DNA from: Rhizophagus irregularis
Taxonomy: Eukaryota; Glomeromycota; Glomeromycetes; Glomerales; Glomeraceae
NCBI RefSeq assembly: GCF_026210795.1
Contig: NC_089432.1
Span: forward strand, 1,426,001-1,490,000
Length of the DNA: 64,000 nucleotides
Reading direction: 5' to 3'
Positions 50,394 through 63,099 of the stretch are shown here, one piece after another. The position numbers and the translations under genes were made by a program. Positions within the stretch are counted from its first letter, which is position 1. Every line of letters starts with the position of its first letter. Under the pieces are notes generated by a model, which was not told the DNA's origin, did not search any database, and worked only from the letters and a program-made list of their open reading frames with translations.

Positions 50394-53300
50394 TTTTATC
50401 TATTAAACTTTCTTTTTGATAAGAGAAGTGAAGAAACACTGAAAAAGAGGGAATGGAAGGGTATTTATACTTAAAATTTTCCTGATCCGTTAATTACTAA
50501 TCATAGGAAAGTCTAACGATAATTTCCCAAATTAGAAAGATATTTAAAAAAAAAAATTAATTAAGATCAAATTGTTCAAAGATAAATTGTCATAAAAAAG
50601 GTCAAATCATACAAAAAAAAAATATTTTCGCGGGAAAACCCATGATTGATCGACAAGTTATTTTAATTTTTTTTATATTAAAAATTTTTTTGCCAAGTAA
50701 AAAAAAAATGAAATAAAAATAATTTTTTTTAAAGAACTAAAAATTTAGTAAGTTTTTAGCTCAAATTAAGTATTTTTCATACAAAATGTTTATTTTATTA
50801 AAATTGTTATCAATGATGTAAACAAATTTTCATATTTTTCCTGATAATCAACAATGAACTATACAAATAAAGGAATTTCATTCAAAGGATCGAACTTATT
50901 GAAATTGGTAAATCATTTCCCGTTATTCCGGTACTCCGTAAAAAAATTTTCCCCAGATTTTTTTTTATACTTTTTAGTTCATTTTGTGTCACATAATGTT
51001 TTTTCTATTTATAAAAAAATTCTCAGGATTCTAATAACTATATTTTTGGATTTAAAACAATATAAAAATTTCGTCATGATTTTTAATAAAAAAAAAACTG
51101 TTATATGAAAAAATAAAAAATTATTAATTAAAAATAGATATACTGGGCTGAGTCAAAAATTGTTATTACTTTTGAATTACGATCTAAAAAAAAAAATTTT
51201 ACATATTCGCGTAATTTTATGATTCATGTGAAGTACTGGATCGATAGGGTGGGAATCTCGTGTTACAATTATATATATATTTTTTAATATGTTAACCTTT
51301 GGATAAATTAATATTAATATTCTTAATATATATTTTAATTAGAGGATAGGAAATATGATACTTTATTTCCGTGATATTACATCACATCAAAAAATAACTA
51401 AGCCTAATATTTAGCGCAGTCGTAAAAAAAAAAATTCACTGGCTGAATTTTTTTGGGCTGAAATTCAAAATTCTTTTAACTAAATTTAGATATGGAGATC
51501 AATAATGGGATGGCACAATCTTGCCCAGAGATTTTCATTCTTTTTCTATTATGATAATGAAATTAAATTTACCAAAATTAAATATATTGTAACTGATTCT
51601 ATTTCATTCACGAGAAGTTAATGACATAAGACATACCTTATTTAATTTTATTAACAGTTTTTTAAAGTACGTAATAATGTAACATTCTAGCATCAATGAT
51701 ATTACAAAAAGTTCACATGATAAAATGTCTCAATACTTGGCTTTTTTTAATTTATCTGATTTTGAATCAATGAGATTATTATATTAGTAAATTCCATTGT
51801 CAATACGAAAGTAGTAATAATCTCACAAAACATAATAACTATTTTTATGTACAATTTTTTTTTTTCAAAAAAAATAAAGTTTGCCCGATTCTTAAGAATC
51901 AGATTACTACATAAGAATTAAATCATCATAAATTTTCTTCTTAAAAAGAATTACTTCTTTTTTTAATTCTTTTGAATTTGTGTAAATTTCTCACACTAAA
52001 AAAAGAAAATTCATATAAATATTCTATTGACTCTAAAAAAAAAAAAATGTTATAATTAGATTTTGTGTCCATCATGAATTCATTTCTCACGAGAATGTAA
52101 AACGTTATTTTGTAAATGCGATATCAATAACGGAATGATCAACCTAGAAGAAAAAGGGTTTCGTCTTATTGGAGTATTGGACGAAATATGTTTGTTATAC
52201 TTGCACACAGAATTGTGCTTTGATTTTCTTTATCACAAACAAATAAATGAAATTAATCGTGATTCACACAACATTTTTAAATTCTCAAATTTATGGTAGC
52301 GTTGGTCGAATTTAGGAGAAGTTTCGGAGAACCATTCTGATAAACTAGAACCATCGTTTGGAGAGTGATTTACTACAAGTGATGTCATTTTTATTACCAT
52401 TTTCCTCAAAATGCTTATCGTTATAATATAAGAATTATATCCTCATTAATCATTTGGTCAAACATTTCTAAAAATTAACTTCATATTTCTTAAAAAGGTG
52501 TGCTTACCTGTTACTTAAACCTGCAACTTTAGCTTCTACACCATCGCTTGCCGATTGATCCACCTGTATCAAAGATCGTTGTAATTTTGGCTAAATTTGG
52601 CCGACATTTAACTTGGCCAGAATTAACAATAATTTATCCCTGAAATTTATCCCCGTGATTTCCCGAGATTAACCAAAATTTATCTGCGCCATATGCTGTA
52701 ACACACTTTATTTACCAAATTCGACTTTCCTATACGGAAAATAATTAACCTTGAAAGCTTAACATTAAATCTAAAAATAGTACATTTTGAATCGGGATTT
52801 TTTGTTAATAGGAGGATCGTACATTGTAATCATTGAAATTCAGTACAAGAATACCTTTAAAAAATATTATTATAATATAAATCGGAGTAATTCATCACGA
52901 AATGAGCATTAACCACAAATAGCAAAAGCCTTCTGATATCCATAAATAATTTTCACCGTGATAATAATAGTAAAAGTAATGTATGAATCAAGCGTAATAT
53001 TTTTAATCAAATTATTATGGACTTATGACTCAAAGGACTCTCAAATTCATCGTTTATGAGGTACTTTACGTAATATTATTATATTGGTTTGGCAATGATG
53101 ACAAGTACTTATATTACTCTTTTATTAGCCTAGCGACTTTTATTAACTAAAGATTGATTATATAACAAATCCTAATAATATGACCTGCCCTTTGAGTGAA
53201 TATACAAGCTTAACTAAATACAATGCAAAACCTTATGGAAAGTCTCACGTGACTTCAATCAAAGATCCGCCAATTATTTAACTCATGATTTAAATTTTTA

Positions 53301-54040
53301 ACGGTATAAATTGCTGCGCATAAAATTTTTATAAAAAAAAATATATATTTATTTGAAACTAATTCCCCTTTTCTGATCATCACTTCGACTATTTTGATTT
53401 TGATTGCATTAACATAATAAATGGAAAAGAATTTTCTAACCTCGATGCCAAAAGTGGCTTCCAACCCTATAAAAAATTTTTTAAGTTAAAGGTTTATGAG
53501 TTTGAGAAGTTTGAAAGGTTTTATAAGTTTGTTTGTTTTTAAGCTTTGTTATGAGGTTTTAATTTCACCAGTGATATATACTACCAATATCGGTCGTAAG
53601 TTGTCCATATCAGCCGCAGCAGTGTCATCACCAGTAATACTATGAAGCTTTTCCCATGAAATTTTTTATGGGATAACCATGTGTCTGGAACTGTTGTACT
53701 CCTTTCTATTATTTTATTGGCCAAAACCAAAAGTATAAGATTTCGCTTAATATAGAGACTTATAAGTACTAGCGATTTTTTTAGCTGATCTTAATTAAGT
53801 TTTTAATCCACATCTCTTCATCCCCCTATTGTTTTATTGTTTTCAATTTTGTTATAATATGGATCAATGTTAGTAGACGTTAAATTTTACTTGAACATTA
53901 TGTTCTCTTAAGAATACTTCGGTATGTTTTATTTTATTCATACCTTAATTTTTGCGGGAAAGTTGGCTGAACTTCCATGTACTGTACCTACTCCTACATA
54001 CTTTATATCTTACTGAAAAGGAGAAAAGAGATATAGGGCG
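50394..54040. other. long AT-rich intergenic region
   Basis: Beyond the KEP promoter I find no supported gene in about 3.5 kb. Short ORFs at 50854-51108 (+) and 53255-53464 (-) have AT-driven composition and no motifs. Poly-A/T runs are frequent. No tRNA or element termini were seen. Confidence 0.45.
50462..50469 (-). promoter_or_regulatory. TATA box of the KEP candidate
   Basis: The - strand reads TATAAATA here, 69 nt upstream of the ATG at 50393, a normal distance for a TATA box with a short 5' UTR. The spacer is purine/pyrimidine biased (CCCTCTTTTTC), as in strongly expressed fungal genes. Confidence 0.55.
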
Positions 54041-54047
54041 TAATTAA

Positions 54048-54243
54048 CGATATCATCTGATGCCAAGAAAGCTTTGAAGGCACATGAGTATGGAGTTTTC
54101 ATACCTTTTCACATGGGAAATCTACCTGTAAGACGCAAAAGTTGGACAAATGGAGATCTCAAAATTGCAAAGTTCTCAGCCCTTCCTAACATATGCTTTT
54201 ATCGTCGCTATTCACTTATGTGGCAACCTCTGTACCGCAAGTA
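54048..54243 (+). pseudogene. unrecognised coding-like fragment
   Basis: A + strand frame reads SSDAKKALKAHEYGVFIPFH, GNLPVRRKSWTNGDLKIAKF and RRYSLMWQPLYRK, then a stop. Amino-acid use is much more protein-like than the AT-rich surroundings. No in-frame start is evident. I do not recognise it; it could be a final exon or transposon debris. Confidence 0.25.
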
Positions 54244-54484
54244 AACACTCTTTTCACATTTTTCTCTCATTTATTTGGGGAAAAATAAAGAACAAAGGTT
54301 AATCCACTTTTTTTTTCAAATATGCAAAAATCCAATATGTTGCACAGACCTGACCCTGTGGAACTGAAGATCAGCACTCTGGGTTGACGCAATGTGCCAA
54401 TGTCTGATCACCACTCCGGAGTGTTTGACCAAACTGATCGTGATCGGTATAATCCTAAACGCTTTGCAAATTCTTCTGTAATAA

Positions 54485-55384
54485 TTATGACATCTGAACT
54501 CGCGCCTCTATTTGGGTTACCCCTGGCTGATTGATACAATTTTTATTAACAGTTATAATTTTCAGAGGAGGAGGCTTGTAAATTTGATATAAGGCCTGTT
54601 TGTTTAGCCGATCTTTGACCTTTGACCTCTGCAAAATTCTTTTGAGCTGTTGATCTCCTCTCTGGATTGGCATGGATCTGATTGATAACAAAAAGACGTT
54701 GTCGATTAATAACACGATATATATGATCTACGATATAATTTTTAATCATATTTACAAAATCAATCGCTGTTTCTTTTTTTTCCTAAAACATTTCTACCGT
54801 TATATCAAGAGGATGATTATATCCAAATTTTATTAAAACAGAATTCTTATTTTCTAATTCGTTAATGAACACATTTTTAAGGTGATCTTTACAGAGCTTG
54901 ACAACATCGTTACATCTCTTCACCTCTGAATAATATTCTGTTATTGAGTCTTCGCCTTGAAGCAACAACCCACATCGGAATTTTTCTATCTCATCTGTAT
55001 TATCTTCGGTCATCTGTATCATCACCATCCGGCCATATCTCCCATCGAAGTTCATGCGGATAATATAGCAATTCTATCAGTTCAAATTTTGTGAAAGATA
55101 AAAAGCATCGGATTGTAGGAATACACGGAATAATGACGTTGAATTTTTTACATTAGGCAGGCTATAGGGAAGGTCATATAGAGTTAGTACTTAGTAGAGT
55201 ACTTAATTTGTAGGGTACCAGGAAATTATGAAATAGCTGTCTTACTCTACCATGGTTACCGTATACAAATTGCTTAAGCGTTTCCTCTCTCCAACGCCTA
55301 ACTACCTTTGGTTTTGATTTCACAAAAAAGTTCATCCCGTTCGCTCCAGTCGTAAATAGTCCAATCTGAGTCTCTCTGCCCATT
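54485..55384 (-). pseudogene. possible retroelement gag-like relic
   Basis: The - frame at 55055-54783 reads IEKFRCGLLLQGEDSITEYY, SEVKRCNDVVKLCKDHLKNV and FINELENKNS, in the style of a retrotransposon gag (an F-x-x-G-L-x-x-x-D-x-I-x-x-Y pattern). Flanking - frames at 55383-55174 (RRWREETLKQFV) and 54749-54546 are coding-like but out of frame. There is no reverse transcriptase or LTR in the window. The call is tentative. Confidence 0.3.
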
Positions 55385-56107
55385 ATTCTTTGATAAATTT
55401 ATTGAAGGCTTCCTTTTTCTTGGCATCTATACCTCATCAAACATTTGCTAATAAAAAAATAAGCAGACATCTGATTGATAATCACCGCTTTGCACAGAAC
55501 CCACTGATATAATCGTTAAACCCGGCTAAGGCCAAAATGGCTGAATAGAGTTATTACATACAACTTAAATTCCTAAATAAAGAATAAATATATTTTTAGT
55601 TATATTTTGATGATAGCCATTGTTTATACATTTTTTTACACTTAGTACAATTATGTCTGTGTAATTTATTATATACGTATTATTAGCTTTTACACATTTA
55701 TACACAAAAATTTTTCCTAAATCCAATTAATTATAAAGATATCATGAATGTAAAAAACGGTATTATCTTTTTTTTTTAAAAAAAAAAGCTACATATTACA
55801 AAATAACATAAAATTACTAAGTCAATATAAATGTAATCTCAAACAGAATGAGAAACGAAAAAGAAAAAGATAGTTATATCTATAATTGAAAAGGAAAAAG
55901 TAAACAACATGAATAAAAAAGAAAAAAAAATAAACCAAAAATAAAACTAAAAAGAAAAGAAAAACTCTATAATTGAAAAGTTCTATTTATCTGTCTATGG
56001 GAGTAAAAATCTCACATCTTCAACTGCCCTTCAGAATTACCCTGATTAATAGTCATAATTGCATAAGTAAGAATTCCACCTGGTGAAAACGTCAAGACAC
56101 TTAGTTT
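55385..56107. other. AT-rich intergenic region
   Basis: No gene recognised. Homopurine (A-rich, GAAAAAG-like) sequence at 55850-55970 precedes the first copy of direct repeat A. Confidence 0.4.
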
Positions 56108-57248
56108 AAGGAAAAAATGAATTGATATATGCCCTACAAAATTTTCAAAATTTTTTAGTCACTATCACCTAATACCATATGAGGTTTACCATCCTGTTAA
56201 TTATGCATAAACAGGGAACCCAGGACACCTACGTGGCCATCATAGGATCTATGGCAATCTCATATAGTATTCAATAACAACAACTAAGTAAGTATGACAT
56301 AGAAATATGTGTCATTTCCACGGGCACCACGGCCTGCCCTCCCATATGGATCGGCTTGGGGATCACCTATGTGGCATCATTGTAGCTACGACTTGTGCAC
56401 AAAGCAGATGACTACATAGCCAGTAGCAAATGGTACGTACTACGAGCACATAAACCTCTATGTCAATCATAACAGTCCACCATCCGGAAGACTTTCTGCG
56501 AACCCTCCTCCGGTGAACACGTACTCGTACGTCCATCCGGCAAACTGTTATTTATACTCACCATTTAATGATATGACCCAGCCTCGTTTAGTGTTAGATT
56601 GTCCTCTATCGCAAATAGATACCAAATTTGGCATTATCTTAAATGTACCGTTTCCGTTGATCCGCCTAAAAAGAATCAAATGTGTGATAGACAGCAGAAA
56701 ACATGTAAAAAGAACCACAAAAGCGTCTAGACTGACAAGAGTAGTTGGAGTGGTTTTTCACTTACAAAACAAGTTTCCAATAGCTAGTGAAACTCGTTAC
56801 CCATATGTTGTCCAAAGGCAGTTCCGCCAGTAAATACAGTTCTTGATGTTGACATATATATTCTTTCCGTCTTAATATTTATTTGCGTGAAATATTTGCG
56901 CGTGAAAAATATTTATTTACGCGTGAAAAAAGTCTATTTACGCGAGATATTTATTTGAAAAGAAAGTATTATAAAAAAAGTATTTAGTTGTGTCTGAAGG
57001 AGTAGTGAAAGAGATGGAGGAGAGATAAAAAAAAAAAGAAAAAGAACTGTATAAATATTATTTTTTTTGTTGTACAAGCTTTTCATAAAAGTACATAATC
57101 ATATAAAAAGTATAAATGATATCAATACAGTATTTGTAGCTTTTAATTACCTAATCATGACGTATTTTAATCATATGAATAATTAAGTAATGTTAAACTG
57201 GACATGATTGGATAAGATAATGCGCAGTAAATTTATTAGGCAAGTGTG
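56108..57248 (+). repeat. direct repeat A, copy 1
   Basis: Matches 60683-61925 over most of its length, from AAGGAAAAAATGAA to AAATTTATTAGGCAAGTGTG. It is more GC-rich than its surroundings at 56310-56560. It holds a 106-codon + ORF (56513-56833) of unknown type, interrupted in copy 2 by a CAG to TAG change. A short array of ATTTATTTACGCGTGAAAA units lies at 56885-56965. Confidence 0.85.
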
Positions 57249-58336
57249 GATCAATGTTTGATTCGTCAGAGTTTTTTAAATAAAGTTGCAACTTTATCTA
57301 CAGATAAATAACTGTTGCGTCCTTTAGCCATCTAAAAAAAGAAGAAACAAAACGGTAGTAAGTATTTCGTTAAAAAAATGGTTTAAAAAAAAAATGCTCA
57401 AGTTCCCACATACCTTCAAACTCATCTAGAAAAATTCCTGAGTTCCAGCAGTATTCCAGCCGATTAACCAAAATACCACGTCCTGTTTCTTCTTATCTTT
57501 GTTTCTTAATCTTTTCAATAACTTCTTGATATTTCTGTTAATATAAGGGTTAGGTGACGAGAATATCTAAGGCCAAGTATTTAAGCTGGTTATTCACCAA
57601 ATTCCCATGCGTCTAGACCGTCTAAAAAAAGAAAGTTCAAACTGTTAATAAATATTTCGTTACTGTAAAAATAAAAAAATAAGTAAACCTAGTAACCTAC
57701 CCACTAAATTCCAACACGCTTAAAGGCCAAAATGAGACAAACTCTAAAAAAATGAATTAGTACTAAAGACGAAAAAAAATAAAATAAAAAACCCAAAAAT
57801 TTACTTACATTTCATAAGAGATCGCTAAAACAAAATGTAACCTAAAAAATAAATTTTTAGTTAAGAAAAGTGTTTAATTTAGGTAAAAGAGAAGGATGAA
57901 AAGCGGGAGAGAGGAATAAAAAGAGAGGGAAAAGGGAAAGAACGAAAAAAAGGAAAAAGGAACTATTTAATAGATCGATCACGTGATACACGTGATACAT
58001 AATTTTAAGGTTACACCACGATTTCCCGGACGTTTGCCCGAAAACTTTGACCAGCATTAAAACTAATGTAGGCCAACGGTGTCGGGCAAACGTCCTGTCG
58101 GGAAAATGAATGTCGGGATTTTGTCCGACATCGAATAATTTGTATATCGCATTCAATATTTTGCTCGCGAATCCTGAACAAAAATTACATGCACAATATT
58201 TTGCAATAAATTGTCAAATAAAATTTCTATTTTTGCGCAAAGAATTAACAATTTAAATACTGTACAATATATTGCACAATATTGAAATTATTGAGCAATA
58301 ATGTACAATATTGAATCCTCCAAAATTTAGTGATGC
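57249..58336. other. spacer with GC-rich inverted motif
   Basis: No supported gene. At 58020-58100 imperfect inverted motifs occur: CCCGGACGTTTGCCCGA and TCGGGCAAACGTCCTGTCGGG, with a further GTCGGGATTTTGTCCGAC. These are probably the end of a small DNA element. The - ORF at 57857-58156 reads through it and is not convincing. Confidence 0.35.
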
Positions 58337-59074
58337 AAAGTAAAAGAATCTAATATTTTGTACCTCATAATTCAAAATTCAAAATTTTAAAAACTGCAAA
58401 TATCAACAAAATAAACAGTTTTTTATTTTATGAAATAAAATTACATTTTTTTTGTACAGCATTAATACTTAAAAGAAAAACATGTTTTGTTTCGTTCTCG
58501 TAAAAAAAAAAAAATTATTTTTTATCACATTATAAATGCCAAGATTAATATAAAAAGGAGTACAACTTGCATATAGTTGCATATTTTGATGGTTCAAAAT
58601 TCATGCACGAGGTGGGTTGCAACACGGATACTTGCTTATTAAGATGATGTGCAACGATAGTAGCTAATTCATTTATCGAGTGAGCAGACATCGGGATGCT
58701 AAAACAAGTCCTTCGGTACACTCCGGACTAATTATAAAGAGATATGCAAGGAGAGTGTTACACATCTATTTATCTATTCGATAATATGACAGCTATGGTT
58801 CAATCACTATTTAATTTTTTCTTTTCTCGGCTCAAAAACACGAACACGAAAAAAATAATGTAAATTTTGATTGTTTATTATTTGTCAAATAGGGGATAAA
58901 AGAAATCAATTTATAAAAATACTATATACTAGCGAAGTGTTTCACCCGGTGAATTCTGAAACCTCCGAAACCCTAATTCTTTCTTTCTAAGTTACGTATT
59001 ACACCTAAAAAGATGATTCAGAGTATGAAATGGGCCATCACTACACCTATAACAGCCAAAACTATTACGCTACG
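58337..59074 (+). repeat. direct repeat B, copy 1 (3' flank and end of the cupredoxin-like gene)
   Basis: Matches 63347-64000 from AAAGTAAAAGAATCTAATAT onward, with small indels. It includes the stop codon and last codons of the - strand gene at 59018-59789, so the repeat is part of a gene-containing duplication and probably continues past the right edge in copy 2. Confidence 0.85.
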
Positions 59075-59789
59075 ATTACAAATAATGGTGGGTATTTGAA
59101 CATTATCGCTGGCTCCATTAGCTATAATAGTGGTATTATTATTGTTGTTATTATTATTACTATTATTATTATTATTGTTGTTGTTGTTGTTGTTGTTGTT
59201 ATTGTTGTTGTTATTATTATTGTTGTTGTTGTTGTTGTTGTTATTCTTATTATTAGGAAATGGTCCTTGTGGGTCTTTACTTGCACTAATAAAACACATA
59301 TCCTGAAATCCACAACCGGGTTCATTAGTGTGTATTTTAAATTCAGTTCTTCCGGTATCTTTAGGTATAAATGTAGCGTTCGGTTGTTCATCCGTTAATA
59401 TTGCATGAACTAATTGTAGAAAAAAAACCCATGTTTTAAAAGAAAATTAATAATGATAGCATAATTGACGAGAAAATGTATAACATTTTTACTTACAAGA
59501 ATCAGGTCTTTCGGATTTTGTACAATGATCATATTCATCGAGTACAAACGTCTTAATACCTATTCTTATAAATACTATCTAATAAAAAAAATAATAACAT
59601 TATTTAAAAGAATTTATTGCATGTTGATTTAAATGAAATAAAACCTACAGGCTCATCATAATATGCACCAACGATCGAGGGGTCAAACGGATAATAACCA
59701 TCTCCAACTTTGACATCTATTGCATTACCATAATTAATTGTGAAAACCAAGATAACCAAAAAATAAATAATATTATTATTTTGAGACAT
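59018..59789 (-). CDS. GPI-anchored cupredoxin-like secreted protein with poly-Asn tract
   Basis: Three exons, 59789-59649, 59578-59497 and 59409-59018, total 615 nt (204 aa) with consistent phases. An N-terminal signal peptide (IIYFLVILVFTINYGNA) is followed by DVKVGDGYYPFDPSIVGAYY, the typical first strands of fungal cupredoxin-like proteins, then CTKSERPDS, and a GCGFQDMCFIS strand near the end of the fold. The usual copper His in the GxxHTV position is replaced (GIKTFV) and no Cys-His-Met set is evident, so copper binding is doubtful. A run of roughly 40 Asn (AAC/AAT codons, 59134-59257) leads to NGASDN, a possible omega site, and a hydrophobic C-terminus VIVLAVIGVVMAHFIL: a GPI signal. 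Probably a cell-surface protein. A second copy starts at the right edge. Confidence 0.75.
59134..59257 (-). repeat. AAC/AAT trinucleotide microsatellite encoding poly-Asn
   Basis: About 120 bp of (GTT/ATT)n on the + strand, in frame in exon 3 of the cupredoxin-like gene, with one ATTCTT interruption. Its length is likely to vary between strains. It acts as a flexible stalk before the GPI signal. Confidence 0.9.
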
Positions 59790-59990
59790 TCTTTTTTAAA
59801 ACAAGAAAAGAGTTCGAAAGTATTGTAAGTAAATGAATGTGCATTATATATATAGAGATAATTCGTACTTCGTTGACGGATGTACTTGTACTTTTATTTT
59901 ACTATGTAAGGTAAATTGGCAAATTTTCAATGTAAATGTGAACTTAGTGTAAAATGTAACTTAAATAATTGCTTTATAATATCAATATAT

Positions 59991-60310
59991 TTAGGTCGTA
60001 CGGTCACTCGTACCATCAATAGGATACACTACTTTACCCCCTTCGAAATTTCTTTCTTCACCCACAAATATTACGAGGTCATTATCATTTTGCAAATATA
60101 AATCTGTACCAAGAAATCTGACTTTAAACCCTTCGTTACTAATTTCGGTTCCTTAAATGATTGTCGCGATCGCTACCTTCCATAGCTTGAATTTGTCCGC
60201 GGAAAAATTCTTTCTTTAGTTCACTAATAGGGCTCATCCCTACTTACTTTAACAGAGAAAGCGTTCACGGTTGTATTACCTTTGATGAGACAGAATAAAT
60301 TGATAGACAT
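59991..60310 (-). pseudogene. second Crinkler (CRN) N-terminal relic
   Basis: The - strand ATG at 60310 opens with MSINLFCLIKGNTTVNAFSV, closely resembling CRN headers of glomeromycetes. One inserted base near 60232 breaks the frame. Farther on, the KLWKV motif appears in another frame, followed by an in-frame stop about 9 codons later and a GFKVRFLGTDLYLQ...IFVGEE segment to a stop at 59991. It is a clear relic, related to the one at 44100-44424 but independently broken. Confidence 0.6.
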
Positions 60311-60682
60311 AGCGCAAAGTAAAATTATTTGCGAAAAAATATTATATACAATATTAAAATTAGCATTAAACATTCTTCCTAAAAGTTTGGTGAAGCCATT
60401 AACTTGCATTGCAAAGGAACCTGAAATACATCAGAACTAAATTGTTAGTCTAGTTGCAGATTTTAAATTACGATAAATATTATTTTGTATCATACTGTAC
60501 ATTCAACATATCAGCATTAATGGAAACTTATATGGATTTTCCGGAGTCGTAATCGATATATATTTTTCCTTATCATGTAATAAAATATTGAAGAAGCTGA
60601 AATTATTATCTTGACTTCAATATTCGTCCTACTCCAATTCAGAAATTTCACAATGCAGATTTATCTCATATTTTCAAAGATA

Positions 60683-61925
60683 AGGAAAAAATGAACTGAT
60701 ATATCATATATGCCCTACAAAATTTACAAAATTTTTTAGTCACTATCACCTCATACCATATGAGGTTTACCACCCTGTTAATTATGCCTAAGTAGGGAAC
60801 CCCCAGGACACCTATGTGGCCATCATAGGATCTATGGCAATCTCATATAGTATTCAATAACAACAACTAAGTGCCATAACATAGAGATATGTGTCATTTC
60901 CACGGGCACCACGGCCTGCCCTCCCATATGGATCGGCTTGGGGATCACCTATGTGGCATCATTGTAGCTACGACTTGTGCACAAAGCAGATGACTACATA
61001 GCCAGTAGCAAATGGTACGTACTACGAGCACATAAACCTCTATGTCAATCATAACAGTCCACCATCCGGAAGACTTTCTGCGAACCCTCCTCCGGTGAAC
61101 ACGTACTCGTACGTCCATCCGGCAAACTGTTATTTATACTCACCATTTAATGATATGACCTAGCCTCGTTTAGTGTTAGCTTGCAAATAGATACCAAATT
61201 TGGCATTATCTCGATGATCTTAAATGTACCGTTTCAGTTGATCTGCCTAAACAATTGAAGAATCAAATGTATGATAGAAAAGCAGAAAACATGTAAAAAA
61301 GAACCATAAAAGCGTCGGAGTGGTTTTTCACTTACAAAACAAGTTTCCAATGGTTAGTGAAACTCGTTACCCATATGTTGTCCAAAGGCAGTTCCACTCG
61401 TAAATACTAAAATACAGTTCTTGATGTTAATATATATATTTTTCCGTCTTAATATTTATTATATTTATTTGCGCGTAAAAAAAAGAGATATTTATTTACG
61501 CGTGAAAAAAAGAGATATTTATTTACGCGTGAAAAAAAGAGATATTTATTTACGCGTGAAAAAAGAGATTTATTTACGCGTGAAAAAAAAGTAGTGAAAA
61601 AAGGTATTTATTAGATATTTATTTGAAAAGAAAGTATTTATAAAAAAAGTATTTAGTTGTGTCTGAAGAGATGAAGAGATGAAAGAGATGTGTATTAAAC
61701 AAATAAAAGAAAAAGAGCTGTATAAATATTATTTTTTTTGTTGTACAAGCTTTTCATATAAGTATAAATGATATCATTACGTATGATTATATTGTAGCTT
61801 TTAATTACCTAATCATGATGTATTTACCTTAATATACATCTTTTATTCATATTTTTAGTTGAGTAATGCTAAAACTGGACATGATTGGATAAGATAATGC
61901 GCAGTAAATTTATTAGGCAAGTGTG
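60683..61925 (+). repeat. direct repeat A, copy 2
   Basis: Second copy of 56108-57248, 4575 bp downstream in the same orientation. Differences include an expanded ACGCGT minisatellite (61460-61590, about five units of GATATTTATTTACGCGTGAAAAAAA) and the nonsense change in the 106-codon ORF. The outer edges match but the sequences beyond them do not. Confidence 0.85.
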
Positions 61926-62109
61926 CTTATTATTCGAAGATTTAAACCAAGATTATATTACTTGTTGAGATTAGTTGAGCCTTCGCAACATCCAGATTAT
62001 TTTTTTTTATGTTAAAAAAATAGATACTTATAATGGTAATTTAATAGAGTTTAACTCCACTTTATGATCTTAGTATTGAGAAAGATATTATTTAACAAAA
62101 ATATCAACT

Positions 62110-63080
62110 GTGAAATGTTTAATATGCTATGATTACTATATTTGGAATGGTCCGTTTCGTGATGTTTGTAAGCACAATCATATAGCAAAAATTTATCAAC
62201 AAACACAAATAAATAATTTATTATATCAACAAGTAAAAGCTGATTTAGTAAATTATTTAAAAATAAGCATAGAGAAAGTATTTCTGACAGAAAAGAAAAA
62301 TGAATTAATTAATTTACAATGGTCAGTGATATAGAAGCAACATTTGAAAAGATCGTAAAAATTGAAATGCGAGGTAAATTCATTAAATTGCTTCTTAATT
62401 ATTTGTTAATACTATTATAAAAAGGTGAGCAATTTTCAAGCTAATAGAATACAATCGGATATTAATAAATCCTTTTCGTCCAATTATGCCAAATAATCAT
62501 GGAACAACAAGCATTGGAGTACCACCTATACCTACAGCAAAGCCATGAAAACCTTCAAGAATTCTTCAAGCAGTTCAACAAATGCTCAAGAAACAAGCTC
62601 ATTTGCATCTAAAAAACGAACTACAAAAAGAAGAATAAGAAAAAATATTCAAACCGCCAAAGTATAATTTAATATTATTTATTCTTAAAACATAATTACT
62701 GCTATATTATATTGATTTACTGTAGGAACAAACCAAAGAACAACATATTAGTGAAAATCCTACCGAATATTATCAAAACGAATTTTATGAATTTTATTCT
62801 AATATGATAAATTTTCCCAGGCAAGGATTGCAAAATCCTCTTACATTATCATCTTTTACTCTTCAATCTTTACTTCTCGGTCTATTACTCCTTATTCTTA
62901 CGCACACTCTACAGACTCTTTTACTAGTATTCATCTTTCACCTTCTAATTACGAATATACTTCTTTATTCATTAGCTGTAAATTCACACTTTTCGTAAAG
63001 AATTCGTTAATTTCACATTTTCCTAATGGACAAGAACAGCAGTTTGCCACTCTTTCAAATAACTATACGCTGAATACATA
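62110..63080 (+). pseudogene. decayed MULE-type transposase C-terminus (SWIM region)
   Basis: The + frame from 62110 reads CLICYDYYIWNGPFRDVCKH then AKIYQQTQINNLLYQQVKAD, resembling the SWIM finger (CxC...CxH) and following helix of MULE transposases. Later frames with Ser-rich and basic stretches (KKRTTKRRIRK near 62630) and QEQQFATLSNNYTLNT near the end suggest two or three exons, with a GTATAATT donor near 62661 and a GTAG acceptor near 62727. Stops and frameshifts are present. It is not closely similar to the MULE at 19503. Confidence 0.4.
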
Positions 63081-63099
63081 ATTCATTTACAAATGTTAA

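Noticed and set aside
56513-56833. A 106-codon ORF in repeat A as a real gene
   Set aside because: The second copy has a nonsense change and length differences, no domain is recognised, and it lies in a repeated non-coding-looking segment.
57857-58156. A 99-codon - strand ORF
   Set aside because: It reads through a GC-rich inverted motif and a purine-rich run; composition is explained by these rather than by a protein.
59030-59398. A + strand ORF of 122 codons with a Val/Ile run that looks like a membrane segment
   Set aside because: The Val run is the antisense of the poly-Asn microsatellite; the - strand spliced gene explains the region.
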